NCBI GenBank assembly: GCA_022495995.1
Contig: JAFEMH010002446.1
Span: forward strand, 248,001 to 312,000
Source of the DNA: Adenophora triphylla var. japonica
Taxonomy: Eukaryota > Streptophyta > Magnoliopsida > Asterales > Campanulaceae
Direction: 5' to 3'
Length of the DNA stretch: 64,000 nt
The stretch's first letter is position 1, and each line of letters begins with the position of its first letter. Positions 33,975-46,493 of this stretch are shown here, one piece after another. Under the pieces are notes generated by a model. That model did not search any database, was not told the origin of the DNA, and saw only the letters and a list, made by a program, of their open reading frames with translations. The translations under genes and the position numbers were made by a program.

Positions 33975-34149
33975 TGAAATTACCCGGATCGCGCGCGGGG
34001 GACGAGGCGAGCGGCAATTCGCAAGCTTGGGACCTCGCTTCCGGAGAAAGGGAGGAGTCGCCACGCGGTTTTGTATTATGAGTCCAAACGTTGAGAATGG
34101 CTGAGTTTGAAAAAGGGGGGTCGTTTTAATTGGTAGCCAAAACTTGGAA

Positions 34150-34395
34150 AAGGCTTTGAAAAAGTGGAGTTTTGTATTATGAGCCCAAACTTTGAAAATG
34201 ACTTTGAAAATGTGACGTTTTGTATTATGAGCCCAAACTTTAAAAATGGCTTTGAAAATGTGACGTTTTGTATTATGAGCCCAAACTTTAAAAATGGCTT
34301 TGAAAATGTGACGTTTTGTATTATGAGCCCAAACTTTAAAAATGGCTTTGAAAATGTGATGTTTTGTATTATGAGCCCAAACTTTAAAAATGGCT
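34150..34395. repeat. 48-bp tandem repeat x5 in LTR B
   Basis: Units share 'ttgtattatgagcccaaac' and 'aaatggctttgaaaatgtg'. Because 48 is a multiple of three, one frame stays open through the array; this is a by-product of the repeat length. Confidence 0.85.
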
Positions 34396-35103
34396 TTTTA
34401 GGACCAGAGATTGTTAGGTTCGGAGGTCACGTTACGTTTCGGAAAGAGTATATTGAAATCACCCGAAATGCCTCGTATGACGAGTCTTTCTACCTTTCTT
34501 GAAATTGTGTGTGTGTGTGTGTGTGTTGCATTTTTTTGAAAAGGAGCTTGAATGACAAGATTTAATCTTGGTTTGAATGACAAACGTTGATTTTAATGAT
34601 AAAAACGAGCGTTTGAATGATAAACGTCGGTTTTGAGTTGTTTTGAAAACGGAGTTTGGGTGACGAACTTGAATCTTTAGTTTGAATGTCAAACGTTGAT
34701 TTTAATGAAAAGATCGTTTGAACTGTCAAACGTCGGGTTTGGAGTAAAAAATGAGCGTATGGATGTCAAACGTCGATTTTGCGTTGTTTTCGAAAAGGAG
34801 TTCGAATGAAGAACTCCGGTTTTGAACCGGGTATTATATTGTGACCAATTTTATGAAAAGAGGTATTAAATGATATGCGATCAACGAGTCGTTTTGTGAC
34901 TCGGACTTTTATAAGTAAATACTATCACAAGCCAAACGGCTCGAACTTGTAAATGACAGTATTTAAAGTGCGGTATCAACAAAGTCAAACGATCCGGACA
35001 GTAAAGATGCGATCGACGAGGGGGTAGAAATGGTTTGGGCCGTGAGCTTTGTGAAGAGAGGTTAATATTTTCTTCCTTTTTTTTTAACAAATGACAGCCC
35101 TTG

Positions 35104-35111
35104 TATTTATA
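35104..35111 (-). promoter_or_regulatory. TATA box of LTR B
   Basis: TATAAATA on the minus strand, matching 38881-38888 of LTR C in position. Confidence 0.55.
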
Positions 35112-35638
35112 GGGGTGACAATGCAAAACAGGTCGAACGGCCTAAGGTTCAATTTGGGGGGTTTTTGCGTATTTTGGAAATTCCAGGGACTTGATGAGAA
35201 TTCTGGTTCTTCAAGTAAAACATGCTGGACGGCCAGTTCCTCAATTTCAGGGGCATTTTGGTCTTTTCACCCTCAAATTTGATTGATGTTGATTTGGGGA
35301 GTGGTGCATGCGTGCCACGTGCCCCTGTGACTCACCTAGGCTAGGGATTTTGTCCCGTTATTCCCAGTTTTGTCCATTTTTTAAATAACTGTCCGGAAAA
35401 TATCCGAAATGCCCTCGGAAAGTCCCAGAAAGTGCATTTTTCGAGGAAAGTTGTACTTTTACGTGTGATAACGTGTGTTGAGTACACTTTGATGTCGGGA
35501 TGCATGGGGCAGTCCCGAGATGTCTCGTTGACTCGAGAACGGGGAGCTTAACGGGTTCGGGTTAACCTGGGAAGGGCCAGTTAACGGATTCCGGTTAACT
35601 TATATCAGATTTTGACGTTCCGAATTTGGGTACTTACA

Positions 35639-36700
35639 GTAGCCCCTCAGCGACGTCATTTTCAAAGGAAGTGGGGTCGTTGAAAAAGATAAGGATCCAA
35701 ATCGGGGGATGCCTTACTTTGAGAGACCTGAGCGGTCAGCTGGCTGGACCCTTAGCGGATGGATTCCTACGTATCCCGAGCGGGAATCAAGCCGATCGTA
35801 GTTCGTAGGTGCAAGGGCTGTTAGTAGGGGCCTTGACCTGTGAGGGAATGATTAGGAGGAGTCCGTACTGATTGAGACTGTTCGGAAGCGTCTGAACCTA
35901 TGTGAGACTGTTCCGGGTTTGACGGAAATGCTTTTGAAAGTTCCGGGTTTGATGGAAAGGCTTTTGAAGGTTCTAGGTTTGACGGAAAGGCTTTTGAAGG
36001 TTCAATGCTTGACGGAAAGGCTTTTGAAGGTTCTGGGTTTGACGAAAAGGCTTTTGAAGGTTCCGGGTCTGACGAAAAGGCTTTTGAAGGTTTTGGGTTT
36101 GACGAAAAGGCTTTTGAAGAAAGGTTGTTGTGCGGGCTTACGCTGACTTGCCGCTCGTCTCTTGTCATGCTGGGGATATGGTGTTCGGGCTTATTGTGAT
36201 GGCCGAAGAGGGATTGTTGTGCGGGCTTATACTGACTGGCACTGAAATGGGGTGGTCGGGCTTACGATTGACGGCCGGGGAATTGAATGTTCACTGGCTA
36301 GAGTGAAAAGATACTCGGGCTTACTATGGCGGCCGATTTACCTTCCAAAGATGGTACTGAGATTTAACGTCCGAAGACAGAGTGTTAGTGAGGACTAACG
36401 GGAAATTTAACGTCTGGAGATGGAATTGTGATTTAACGTCCGAAGACGGTATGAGATTTAACGTTCGAAGATAGAATGTTAGTGAGGACTAACGGGAATT
36501 TTAACGTCTGGAGAAGAATTTGTTAGAAATGTCTAACTGGGATTTAACCTCGGGGGAGGGGGCGTTAGAAATGTCTAACTGGGGAATTTTTAACTTTTGC
36601 GGATAAAAGGGTTAAATTCGGAATTCTGGAAAGATGAGGGGCTAAAGGGGCAAAGAAAAGTTTATGGTGTAAAACGGGCCGGCCGGACTGAGTTTTGCCA
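35639..36700. repeat. 3' region of element B: repeats rich in short hairpins
   Basis: It begins with the inverted candidate polypurine tract (CCCCTC at 35643-35648) and the shared 'ggattcctacgtatcccg' block. Then 35925-36125 is a ~36-bp repeat on 'ggcttttgaaggttc', and 36170-36330 repeats 'cgggcttacgatgacggcc'-like words. 36355-36590 repeats CGTC-CGAA-GACG, GTTAG-TGAGGA-CTAAC and GTTAGA-AATG-TCTAAC. Confidence 0.7.
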
Positions 36701-36836
36701 TGGAGCTTTTTAAATCAGCACCAGGCTGACGCTAAAATGGAAGGAAAATTCCATTTTCAGCGAGAGAGAAGAGAGAAAAGAGTGAAATTTCTCCCATTTT
36801 TTGCGAGTTTGTTCAAATCTTTGAGAGATTATCATT

Positions 36837-36994
36837 ATGGAAGCAGAATTAGGACAAAGGGGTCGGTACAGGAGGATCGACAACGAGAGAGCGAGGCTAA
36901 GGAGGACGGTGCGAACTATCGATCTTCCTTTGGATCCACCCGAGTTTTATCTGGCTCAGGATTGCCACAAATCCAAGGAGGGGATTGTGAGGAA
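36837..36994 (+). pseudogene. PMD exon 1, internal region B
   Basis: ATG at 36837 opens MEAELGQRGRYRRIDNERAR, continuing to a donor GTTAG at 36995. The closely similar exon at 41013-41167 shows the same start and donor. The rest of the gene is missing because LTR unit C begins at 37449 within what would be intron 1. Confidence 0.6.
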
Positions 36995-37249
36995 GGTTAG
37001 CATCCTCCAAATTCCGTTAGTTTTTAGAATTTGCATTCTTGAATTTTAGGAATTTTGACTAGAATTGAGTTAGGGTTCTTGGTGCCCGATTTGGGGCTTT
37101 TGACCTTGCGATGCCCCTTTGTTGAAATTGACTGTAGCTTAGCTCAATTGATGTTACAGGTAGACAACATAAAAACTTTGGCAGAAAAATTCCATGTCTA
37201 GGGGCATTTTCCAAAATTAAAGTAAGTTTAATTCGGGACGGAGTAAATT

Positions 37250-37448
37250 TTGAAAGATCCGATTTGGACGGGTTTTTCGAAATGTTTTGAAAGTTTCGGG
37301 TTCGACGGATTTTTCAAAATGTTTTGAAAGTTTCGGGTTCGACGGAGTTTTCGAAAGGTTTTGAAAGTTCCGGGTTCGACGAAGTTTTCGAAATGTTTTG
37401 AAAGTTCAGGGTTTGACGGAGCTTTCGAAAGGTTTTGAAATTTCCTGG
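37250..37448. repeat. Short tandem repeat in PMD intron 1, copy B
   Basis: About five ~42-bp units with 'gttttgaaagtttcgggttc' and 'gacgga'. The equivalent array in copy C is at 41440-41660. Confidence 0.7.
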
Positions 37449-39412
37449 TGAAATTACCCGGATTTTCGCGCGCGGAGAAAAGGCGGTTGTCTTTCGCGGA
37501 GGGTTGGTGTCTGAGACCTCGCTTTCAGGAAGGAGAGGAGTCTCCACACGGTTTTTGTATTTTGAGCCCAAACATTGAGAAACGGCTTTTTGTTGAAAAT
37601 GGTATCGGTTTTATTGGCAGCAAAAACTTAGGAAAAAGCTTTGAAAATGGGGAGTCATTTTTAATGGTAGCAAAAACGAGTAAAAATCTTTTTTGAGTAC
37701 TAGAGATTGTTAGGTTCGGAGGTCACGTTACGTTTCGGGAAGAGTATTTTGAGATCACCCGAAACGCCTCGTATGACGAGTCTTTCTACCTTTCTCAAAA
37801 ATGTGTGCGTGTGTGTGTGTGTTTGTATCTTTGAAATGGGGGCTTGAATGACAAGCTTAATCTTGGTTTGAATGTCAAACGTTGATTATGTGATTCTGTT
37901 TGAAAAAGAGAGCGTTTGAATGACAAACATCGGTTTTGGAAGTTTTAGGAAAAGTGGCGCGAAAGCTGATTTTAACTGTTTATCTTAAGTGTCAAATGTT
38001 GACTTTTAAGAAAAGAGAATTTGAATGTAAAACGTCAGATTTTGAGTTTGAAGATGAGCGTTTGGATGCCAAACGTCATTTCGCACGTTTTGAAAGAGAG
38101 TTCGAATGTCGAACTCCGGTTTTGAATCGGGCATTACATTGTTAGCGATTTTACGGGAAAAAGGCATTAAATGATATGCAATCAACGAATCGTTTTGCGA
38201 CTCGGACTTTTGATAAGTAAATACTATCACGATCCAAACGGCTCGGACTTGTAAATGACAGTATTTAAAATGCGGTATCGACGGAATCAAACGACCCGGA
38301 ATTGTAAAGTGCGTTCGACGAGCCAAACGGCTCGGAATTGTAAAGTTGCGTAAAAGTAAAGAACGATCGACGGATCAAACGATCCGGAATTTTAAATGAC
38401 ATGAAAGTAATTGACGTTTGACGGATCAAACGATCCGAAATTTGTAAATGACATAAAAAGTAACGGAATGGGACCGGAACGCCATTTTAACCCGAGATTA
38501 CTTCTCTTACGGGAAGAGAAGAGGATTAAGGACTAAAACGTATCGGACCCCGTTAGACGGTGACGTCTACATTTCAACAGCGTTCGTCCAAAACAGTTGT
38601 AGCGACTGGCGCATAAACCGAGACGGAAAGAGAGTTTAGGGAGATAGAGTGCTACCTATGGCTAGGGTCGGCTCCTTTGACTCGGGGGCGTATACGGGAT
38701 ATGAAAAAGTGTTTGGAACGGTGTTTCAAGGTGGTGGGGGTTGTATTTGATCGAAATACGAAGTTTTCACGCAAATCGAGGTGGAACGGGGGCTCGGGAT
38801 AGGGTGAAACCAGTTGGGCCGTGGCTTGAGAGGGAAAGGGAGTGTTTTTGTTGTTGTTAAAATGCTTTGACAGAGGTCTGTATTTATAGGTGAAATTTCA
38901 GAAAGAGTTCGGATGGACTTAGGTTGAATTCCAGGGGTTTAGTGAAACTTTGGAAATTGGAGGGACTTGCTGGCAATTCTGGATTGTCTGCAAAAGAGTC
39001 CGACCGGACTTGGACTGCATACCAGGGGTATTTTAGTCTTTTCACATTGATTTTTGATTGATGTTGACGAGGGAGCTGTGGCATGCGTGTCACGTGTCCT
39101 GTGACTCACTTAGGGCATGGTTTTTCGTGACATTATCCCCGGTTTTGTCCTTTTTAAAATAACAGTTCGAAAAATGTCCGAAACGCCCCTGAAAAGTGCC
39201 GGAAAGTGCGTTTTTCAGGGAAAGCTGTACTTTTACGTGCGACGACGTGTGTTGAGTACGCTTAGACGTTGGGATGCACGGGGCAGTCCCGAGATGTCTC
39301 GTTGGCTTGGGAACGGGGAGCTTAACGGGTTCCGGTTAACTTGGAGCGGGCCAGTTAACGGATTCCGGTTAACTTCTAACGAATTTTGGCGATCCAGATT
39401 TGGGTACTTACA
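37449..39412 (-). repeat. LTR unit C (Tat-like, minus orientation)
   Basis: 1964 bp, TGAAATTACCCGG to GGGTACTTACA. The PBS-like site at 37538-37546 is mutated (TGGAGACTC). (GT)n lies at about 37803-37822 and a TATA box at 38881-38888 (minus). It has a dense set of small inverted repeats: CGTTTGG-ATG-CCAAACG at 38059-38075, GAGTTCGA-ATG-TCGAACTC at 38098-38116, CGAGCC-AAAC-GGCTCG at 38319-38334, CGGATC-AAAC-GATCCG at 38371-38386 and 38422-38437. Confidence 0.75.
38881..38888 (-). promoter_or_regulatory. TATA box of LTR C
   Basis: TATAAATA on the minus strand, downstream of a GTTAACC-rich stretch as in LTR B. Confidence 0.55.
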
Positions 39413-41010
39413 GTTAGCCACTCAGCGACGTCACTTTCGAAGGAAGTGGGGTCGTTGAAAAAAGATAAGGATCCAAATCGGGGGATGCCTTACTTTGAAA
39501 GACCTGGGCGGTCAGCTGGCTGGACCCTTAGCGAAAGGATTCCTACGTATCCCGAGCGGGAATCAAGCCGATCGTAGTTCGTAGGTGCAAGGAGCCGCGC
39601 GTGGGGACCTTGACCTGAGAGAGACTGTTGTGAGGCGTCTGAACCTGAATGAAGACTATTGTGAGGCGTCTGAACCTGAATGAAGACTTATTGTGAGGCG
39701 TCTGAACCTAAGATTTCTGAAACCTTCGAGGGCGTGTGGCGCCTCAGACCGAGATTACTGATACTTTCGAGGGCGTGTGGCACCTCAAACCAAAGTTACT
39801 GGAACATACGAGGGCATGTGGCGCCTCAGACCGGAGTTGCTGGAACATACGAGGGTGTGTGGCGCCTTAAACCGGAGTTGCTGGAACATACGAGGGCGTG
39901 TGGCGCCTCAGACCGGAATTGCGTTCATTCTGAGATGAAGGCGTTCGTGCCTTAGGATTGATAAGGCGTTCGTGCCTTGGGTGCTGGACTTACGATGACG
40001 GTCAGGTTTATCCGCTGGGGATAGGGTGGAAGTTACGGGACTGGTTGTGTTAAACTGGCGTTATTAACAACACGGAAAGATTAACGTTCTAATGACAGGG
40101 TTATGAACGGGATGTGGTCTCGGGAGAGACTAACACATTGCTGGGGAAAAGCGTCCAGAGTTCTGATTGACGTTTCTTCTTAGACGGATAGTCTTAGGAT
40201 CCTGCTGGGGAGGAATGTTCGGGCTTACGGTGATGGCCGAAGAGGGATTATTGTGCGGGCTTTCCTTGATGGCCGCTGAATTGGAACGATCGGGCTTACG
40301 ACTGGCGGCCGGGGAGGTGAATGTTGGTGAAAACCAATGGGAATTTTGACATCGGGAGACGGAATTGTGATTGAATGTCCGAAGATGGGACTGGGCGTTT
40401 GAATGCCAAACGTCGACTGGAGATTTAACGTCTGGAGACGAACGTTAGTGAAAACTAACTGAGAATTTAACGTCTGGAGATGGAGTTATGATTGAATGTC
40501 CGAAGACGGGATTGAGCGTTTGAATGTCAAACGTCGACTGGAGATTTAACGTCTGGAGACGAACGTTAGTGAAAACTAACTGAGAATTTAACGTCTGGAG
40601 ACGGGCGTTAGTGAAAACTAACTGAGAATTTAACATCTGGAGACGGGCATTTGTGAAAACTAACTGAGAATTTAACGTCTGGATACGGGCGTTAGTGAAA
40701 ACTAACTGGACTTGACCTTGGGGGAAGGGGTGTTAGAAAGGTCTAACTTGGGGGAGATTTTACACTTTTGGGGGCCAAAAGGGGTAAAATTGAAACTGCG
40801 AGAAGTTGAGGGGCCAAATTGGCAAGGAATCTTTTTCAGCTGCAAAAAGAGTCCGGTCGGACTCAACCTGAATTTGACCAGGTTCATTTCAGCGCCAAGG
40901 CCGACGCAGAATTGTCCATTTCACCATTATTTCTGACGAGGAAGAGAGAAAGGAGAGAAGAAAAATCACCCCATTTTGTGATTTTTGCTCAAAATTTCAA
41001 GGGAAAATCA
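39413..41010. repeat. 3' region of element C: hairpin-rich tandem repeats
   Basis: 39700-39930 is a ~41-bp repeat on 'gagggcgtgtggcgcctcag'. 39940-39990 holds AAGGC-GTTCGT-GCCTT. 40330-40720 repeats CGTTTG-AATGC-CAAACG (40396-40412), CGTTTGA-ATG-TCAAACG (40517-40533) and GTTAG-TGAAAA-CTAAC. GAGTCC-GGTC-GGACTC lies at 40849-40864, then the GA-rich PMD leader (40936-40962). Confidence 0.7.
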
Positions 41011-41012
41011 AC

Positions 41013-43749
41013 ATGGAGGCTGATCTGGGACCAATGGCTCGCCATGGGAGAACCGATAACGAAAGAACGAGGTTGGTGTGGACCATTCGAACAACCGTTC
41101 TTCCTTTGAATCTGACGGAGTTCTATCGCCCTGAAACCACAAATCCAAAGGAGGGATCGAAAGACAGGTAAACTTCCTTTAAATTCCATTAATTTTAAGA
41201 ATGTGCATTCTTTAAATGTTAGGAATTTGACTAGAAATGAGTTAGGGATTTTGGAGCTCGGATTGGGGCTTTTGACTTTGCTATGCGCCTTTGTCGAAAT
41301 TGACTAGAGTGTAGTTCAATTGACACTATGGGTAGATGACATAAAAATTTTGGCTGCAAAATTCCATGCCTAGAGGTGTTTTTCGAAATTAAAATAAGTT
41401 TAATTCGGGACAGAGTAATTTTTTGAAATGTTCGAAATGTTTTGAAAGTTCCGACTTCGACGGATTTTTCGAAATGTTTGGAAAGTTCCGGATTCGACGG
41501 AGTTTTCGAGATGTTTTGAAAGTTCCGGATTCGACGGAGTTTTCGAAGTGCTTTGAAAGTTCCGGATTCGACGGAGTTTTCGAAATGCTTTGAAAGTTCC
41601 GAATTCGACGGAGTTTTCGAAGTGCTTTGAAAGTTCTGGATTCGACGGAGTTTTTGAAAGGCTTTTGAAACTTTGGAATTTTGGACCATTAATACTCCAA
41701 CCGGGATGGAAATATTTTAGGAAAATGGGAACTATATATGTGTTGCATCATTTAGATATGCGTTCGTGCACTCTGTTGATGTCGCTTCTGTATTAACGTA
41801 TTCTTGCCGTGTTCACCTGCAGAGGCGAGGGACAGTTGACGTTCACAACTTGAAGAGTCGGGGAGCCTTCAAGGCAGTTCAAGCGCTGTGGGAGATATTC
41901 TCGAACGAGGCTCGGGATGGAGAGAGGAGTCCACAAAGCATGCGGTTGACTCGGTTTGGGCCGGATCTTGCATTAGCGCAGCGGGCCACTTCGTGGCTCC
42001 GACACTGCAGGGCGAGGTCCCTCACGTAGCTTTGAGCGAGTACTGGTGGGACACGACCCACACTTTTCATTTCAGGTGGGGGGAGGCGACTGTGACTCCC
42101 TGTGACTTTGCGGCGATCACTGGGTTGCCATTCTGGGGCAACACGCTGGTGTGGGTGGACGGCTATACCCCGGGGCAGTTGTCGGATCTGCTGGGTTTTT
42201 GACATTACCGATGCCAGGGGCTTAGGTATTCGGTACAGGCCAATGGAGAATCATCTGAGGAGGGGTATTATTGCTTATGGGGAGGGGTCTTCGAGGATGA
42301 CTGCGGAGCATCTGGCTCGAGGGTTCATATGGTTTGCCTTGTTGGCGACCCTATTTCCTACTTCTGACACATCCTGTCATTTCCCTCTGATTTGCTCGTT
42401 GACGGCTCTGGACGCCGTGAGGGGGTTCCCATGGGGGGAGGCTGGACTGGCCGAGCTCTACCATGCCTTGGACAGGTTCTCGCGGGGAGAGGAGAACACC
42501 TTATGCTGTTTTTCATTTGCTTTGGATGTAAGTTCCCGTCTTTTTCTCTTCCTTGTCTCATTTTTGTACTCGTATGTATCCGCTCTATAGTTGACATAAC
42601 TTTCCATGTGCTTGACAGGTGTGGACCTTGGAGGTGTTCCGCCTGCAGAGATGGGAGATCAAGGAGGCGTATCAGTCCTTGTTTCCTGCCATGTTGATTT
42701 GGCAGAAGGAGGCGAAGAAGCCGGTGTCATCGAGGGAGGGTACTCGGTTGACGTACGAGGAGGTATCTCTAGCCCTGAGCCGAGAGTTTTCTGAGTAGAT
42801 CCACCTGACATGGTGGAACCGAATTCATGTCGGTGTGGTCCAGGTTGCTAGAGAGGTCACACGTCGGAGTAAGCTGCTGGTGGGACTTCACTGTGACGCA
42901 ATGTATCTGGGGGAGAGGGTGACCCGTCAGCATGGTCCGGGGTCCCTTCCTATGGTGCGTGTGGACCCGCCTCCACACATGCAACATCCTTTGTCCATAC
43001 CGATGGAGGAGCTGGAGCGGTATAGACATGGCGTGTTCTATATCGAGTTTATCATAGAGGGTGCCGACTATGACATCTTCTTGAGGACGAGGCTGAGGAG
43101 CCCGCAGGTGTAGCACAGGGAGGGCGAGGGCCCTGGATATCCTCGAGACTACCCGCTCCCACGCGCTAGGCTGGCGTATGAGGGGTTGGACGGTTCTCGT
43201 AGGCAGTTGGTGATCCCCATTCCGGAAGAGACGAGGCCTCGGTACAGATTGGACCCAATGCTTCGGTGAGTTCTTTGATTTTCTGCATTTGATAGTAGCA
43301 TTCTGCAAATGTTGCATCTGTACTTTCTGTTTGTCTTTTGACGACTTTCCCGGGTTTGCGTGTGTCCTACCGCACGTACAACCGTGCCAGCGAGACAGCT
43401 TGGACGGGCCAACTACGCTAGGAGGCTCGTGGTGTTCCTGTAGTGAAATTCCTGGAGGAGTGCGGCTATTCATGAGCCGAGGCCGTCTAGGCCGAGAGGT
43501 TCGTCTGCCTCCACGGCTGGTGGAGCGGAATTTACGCAGGAATTTGGCCAGTTCTCGGGCGAGACAGCGGGGTTCGGAGCTCGTCACCCTTCGTACTCGG
43601 GGCACGAATATGGAGAGTCCTCGAGCTCGCAGGCGCAGAGGCGGCCTTTCTCGTATTCCCGCCTGGAGGAATTTCGAGATTACTTGATCTCGACGGATCC
43701 TACTGGCCATGCGGCAACAGCATCGAGTGCTCTGGATGACGCAGCGTGA
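41013..43749 (+). pseudogene. Plant mobile domain (PMD) gene, copy C, disrupted
   Basis: Inferred exons are 41013-41167, 41823-42527, 42619-43265 and about 43390-43749, with GTAAAC/GTAAGT/GTGAG donors and CAG acceptors. Exon 2 gives SRGAFKAVQALWEIFSNEA, then after a frameshift near 41950 HTFHFRWGEATVTPCDFAAI, then after another near 42200 FPWGEAGLAELYHALDR. Exon 3 has LLVGLHCDAMYLGERVTRQH. These are the PMD (PF10536) landmarks in the same order as the copy at 5438-8038. Stops at about 42796 and 43111 add to the frameshifts. It lies in opposite direction to the LTR that precedes it, with the DUF7745 gene 570 bp downstream, as in element 1. Confidence 0.75.
41440..41665. repeat. About 42-bp tandem repeat in PMD intron 1, copy C
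   Basis: Units share 'gttttgaaagttccgga' and 'ttcgacggagttttcgaa'; it lies inside the predicted first intron. Confidence 0.75.
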
Positions 43750-44321
43750 CTCCGAGTAGTCCTCTTTTGTTGCTTTTTTAGACAAAATGTGTGTATTGTC
43801 CAAAATAATTTGACTTGTATTTGAAAAGGCGCCCTTGAGGCGGAACCTGTATTTAGCACATTTATTTAGTGATTACTTTCTTTTTATTTTGGCAAATAAG
43901 TAAGTAGGTTTATCAAAAATAAATGATGAAACCTGCACAAAAATTTGAACTGGTCAAAATTTGCGCCTATATGCACTGTTATTTAATTAATTGCACTGTT
44001 GCACGAGCCCGGGGCGGAAGTGGTGTTGGCAGTGGTTGATTGAAACCATGGGAGCACGCAGTTTCAAGGAGGCTTGAAAAGGGCTTGGTTTGGAAATGTT
44101 TCCACTTTGAAAGCAAATGGTCAGCAGAGTTGACCCAAATAACTTGAGAAAGAGTCCATTTTGACTAAGATTCAATTTCCAGAATCTTTTAAATTGCAGT
44201 TCAGCTTTGTAATTTGTAAAAAACTGCACGTTTGCTTCGATCCATCAACTGATTTTCTCTCAAATTCCTGAAGGTTTTCTTTGATTTTTTCATTGGTCCA
44301 TTTCCTAAGCTATCGTCTCAG
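43750..44321. other. Spacer between PMD and DUF7745 genes, copy C
   Basis: No gene or repeat array. It equals in place the spacer at 4914-5437 of element 1 and presumably holds the terminator of one gene and the promoter of the next; neither is recognisable. Confidence 0.4.
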
Positions 44322-44901
44322 ATGCAAGAGCAATACCTGGACAATTTCCAGTCGTGGGTACGGAACCACACGAGGCAAAACAAGGTTTTTTTTGAGGGTT
44401 GTTACGGGATGAAATCTGTTTGGGCTTTGAAGGGGCTCATGCCAGATTGGGATCTTTTGAGAGCAGCGGCTCGTTTCTGGGATATACGGAGGCACGTGTA
44501 CAACTTTTCATACAACGAAATTACTCCCACGTTCGATGATTTTCGGGCCATTTTAGGAGGACCTGAGACGGAACAGCTAGTTCTTCCCTATGCGGGTGGC
44601 ATGGCCACTGTTGAGAAGTTAGTGTCTCTGCTTGGTATCTCAACTGAAGAAGCATACAGGATGCTAATACTGAACACAGACTATGTCGACATTTCGGGGC
44701 TGCCCGATAAATTTGCCGGTGTTGAGGGGTGCATTTTCGTGTGGGACGCGTTTGCACTGTGCGCGATTGCCAGTTTGTTCATATTCACGTCCCTGGGTGT
44801 GTGCCATCACAGCGTACTGGACCTGGTGAGGCAGTGCCGAAACGGGGGAGACATCGTGCCTTTGGTCCTGGGCGAGACGTTCCTGGGCATAGGTCGGATG
44901 G
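44322..44901 (+). pseudogene. DUF7745-like gene, truncated by LTR D
   Basis: 193 codons homologous to the first ~200 residues of the intact gene at 3411-4913: PDWDLLRAAARFWDIRRHVY, PTFDDFRAILGGPE and IVPLVLGETFLGIGRM align. Similarity stops exactly at the border with LTR D (TGTGAGCG at 44902), after which only a chance stop follows. About 60 % of the protein is missing. It is the downstream partner of the PMD gene, same strand. Confidence 0.8.
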
Positions 44902-45443
44902 TGTGAGCGTTGTGAAGAATTTTGAGTCGCCACCTATATTATTCGTTTGGAAAACATAGAAAAACCATTTTTGAAAGAGATTTGGCCATTTCATCCAATC
45001 CGGAGATCGGTCTTGCTAAAGAAAAGAGAGGTTTTCGAAAGAGAAGAATATTTCAAAATAAAAAATAAATAAAGGTCCATTTAACGGGGTTAAACGGAAT
45101 GTAGGATCGATTTCTTCGAGACCATCCCCATGATTTGGGGAGGCTCTAGGCCGATCCTAGATACTATGTATTTATACCACTCTAACAATCAATTAGAAAG
45201 GAATTTAGGGGTTACCTTGCGTGAGGTGATTCGGGCAGAGTTTCGACTCAAGTTTAGAATCGAATCTTGATACAGACAGAGCTTTGCCTCAGTCCTTGAC
45301 TCGGACTTTATGTTTATTTACCAACAAGGTTGACAAACAATTTTTGAGGTGATTTTAGGGGTGATTTTACAGGAATCTTTCAAGGGGAGAAACCAATAAA
45401 ATGTGTGGGATCGTGGACCCCTGAAATACTGGAAGTCACCAGG

Positions 45444-45451
45444 TATTTATA
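45444..45451 (-). promoter_or_regulatory. First TATA box of LTR D
   Basis: TATAAATA on the minus strand (CACCTATAAATACCTGG). Confidence 0.45.
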
Positions 45452-46485
45452 GGTGTTGGAGAGGTGTAGGTGGAGAGGTAAAACACTCCTAGGAAGGTTC
45501 CAGACTCCAAAATCATTGGTTGGCTGGATGGATAAAGTTTTATCCTGAAAAGAGGTTGAAATCGACGAGGAAACTGTCATCTGCATGCTGCAGAGGACCA
45601 ATATCTCGCGCAAGACACGCCAATTTCGCGCGGGATATTGTGGTCTGTGGACAATTCTGCCCTTTTCCCGTTATCTCGCATGTAGTTTATTGGAAAGTAA
45701 ATACTATCAACAAACCAAATGGTTTGGACTTGTAAATGACAGTATTGAAAGTGCGGTATCAACGAATCAAACGATCCGGACTTGTAAAGATGCGATCGAC
45801 GAGCCAAATGATTCGGACTTGTAAAGTGCGTAAAGTAAAGCGATATCAACGGATCAAATGATCCGGACTTGTAAATGACGATCACGAACCAAACGGTTCG
45901 GAAGGTAAAGTACGATCAACGGATCGAACGATCTGGACGGTAAATGACGATCACGAACCAAACAGTTCGGACGGTAAAGTGCGATCAAGGGATCAAACGA
46001 TCCGGACTGTAAATGATAGAAATGTAAAAACGGGACTTGAATGCCGTTTTAAACCGAAATTACTTCTCTTACGAGAGAGAAGATGATTAGGGACTAAAAC
46101 GTATCGAGTCCCGTAGATGGCGTTACGTCTACATTTTGAGAGTGAGAGTTTACCATATTTGGTGTTGACTCTTTGACTCGGGAGGACGTATACGGGATAC
46201 GAAAAGGTGTTTGAAAGGTGTTTCAGAAGTGTTTGAGCAGAGTTTCCCCTTTTATTTGGTGTTTAGGAACCTAGGGATTTGGGTAGGGTTTCGACTTGGG
46301 TCGGTTTAGCTTGTGTTTTTTGAGGACCAGAATCCACCGACGAGTAGCACAAGGCCCCCCGAAGAGTAGAGAATTACGCCGACGAGTAGCATGAGGGCCC
46401 CCGAAGAGCGGAAGAAGACAAGCCTTGTTGCTTGGGGTGGAGAGAGGAGAGAAAATGGTGTATTGAAATATGAAGGAGGGGGGAG

Positions 46486-46493
46486 TATTTATA
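46486..46493 (-). promoter_or_regulatory. Second TATA box of LTR D
   Basis: TATAAATA on the minus strand, upstream of the AGTCCGGCCGGAC palindrome as in LTR C. Confidence 0.5.

Larger units (their letters stand above)
33975..35638 (-). repeat. LTR unit B (Tat-like, minus orientation)
   Basis: 1664 bp, from TGAAATTACCCGG to GGGTACTTACA. The PBS-like motif is at 34055-34063 (minus), (GT)n at 34508-34526, a TATA box at 35104-35111 (minus), and small palindromes such as AGCC-AAAC-GGCT at 34930-34941. Sequence and layout match unit C. Confidence 0.75.

Noticed and set aside
34164..34502. 112-codon ORF with a 16-residue repeat
   Set aside because: Open only because the LTR repeat unit is 48 bp.
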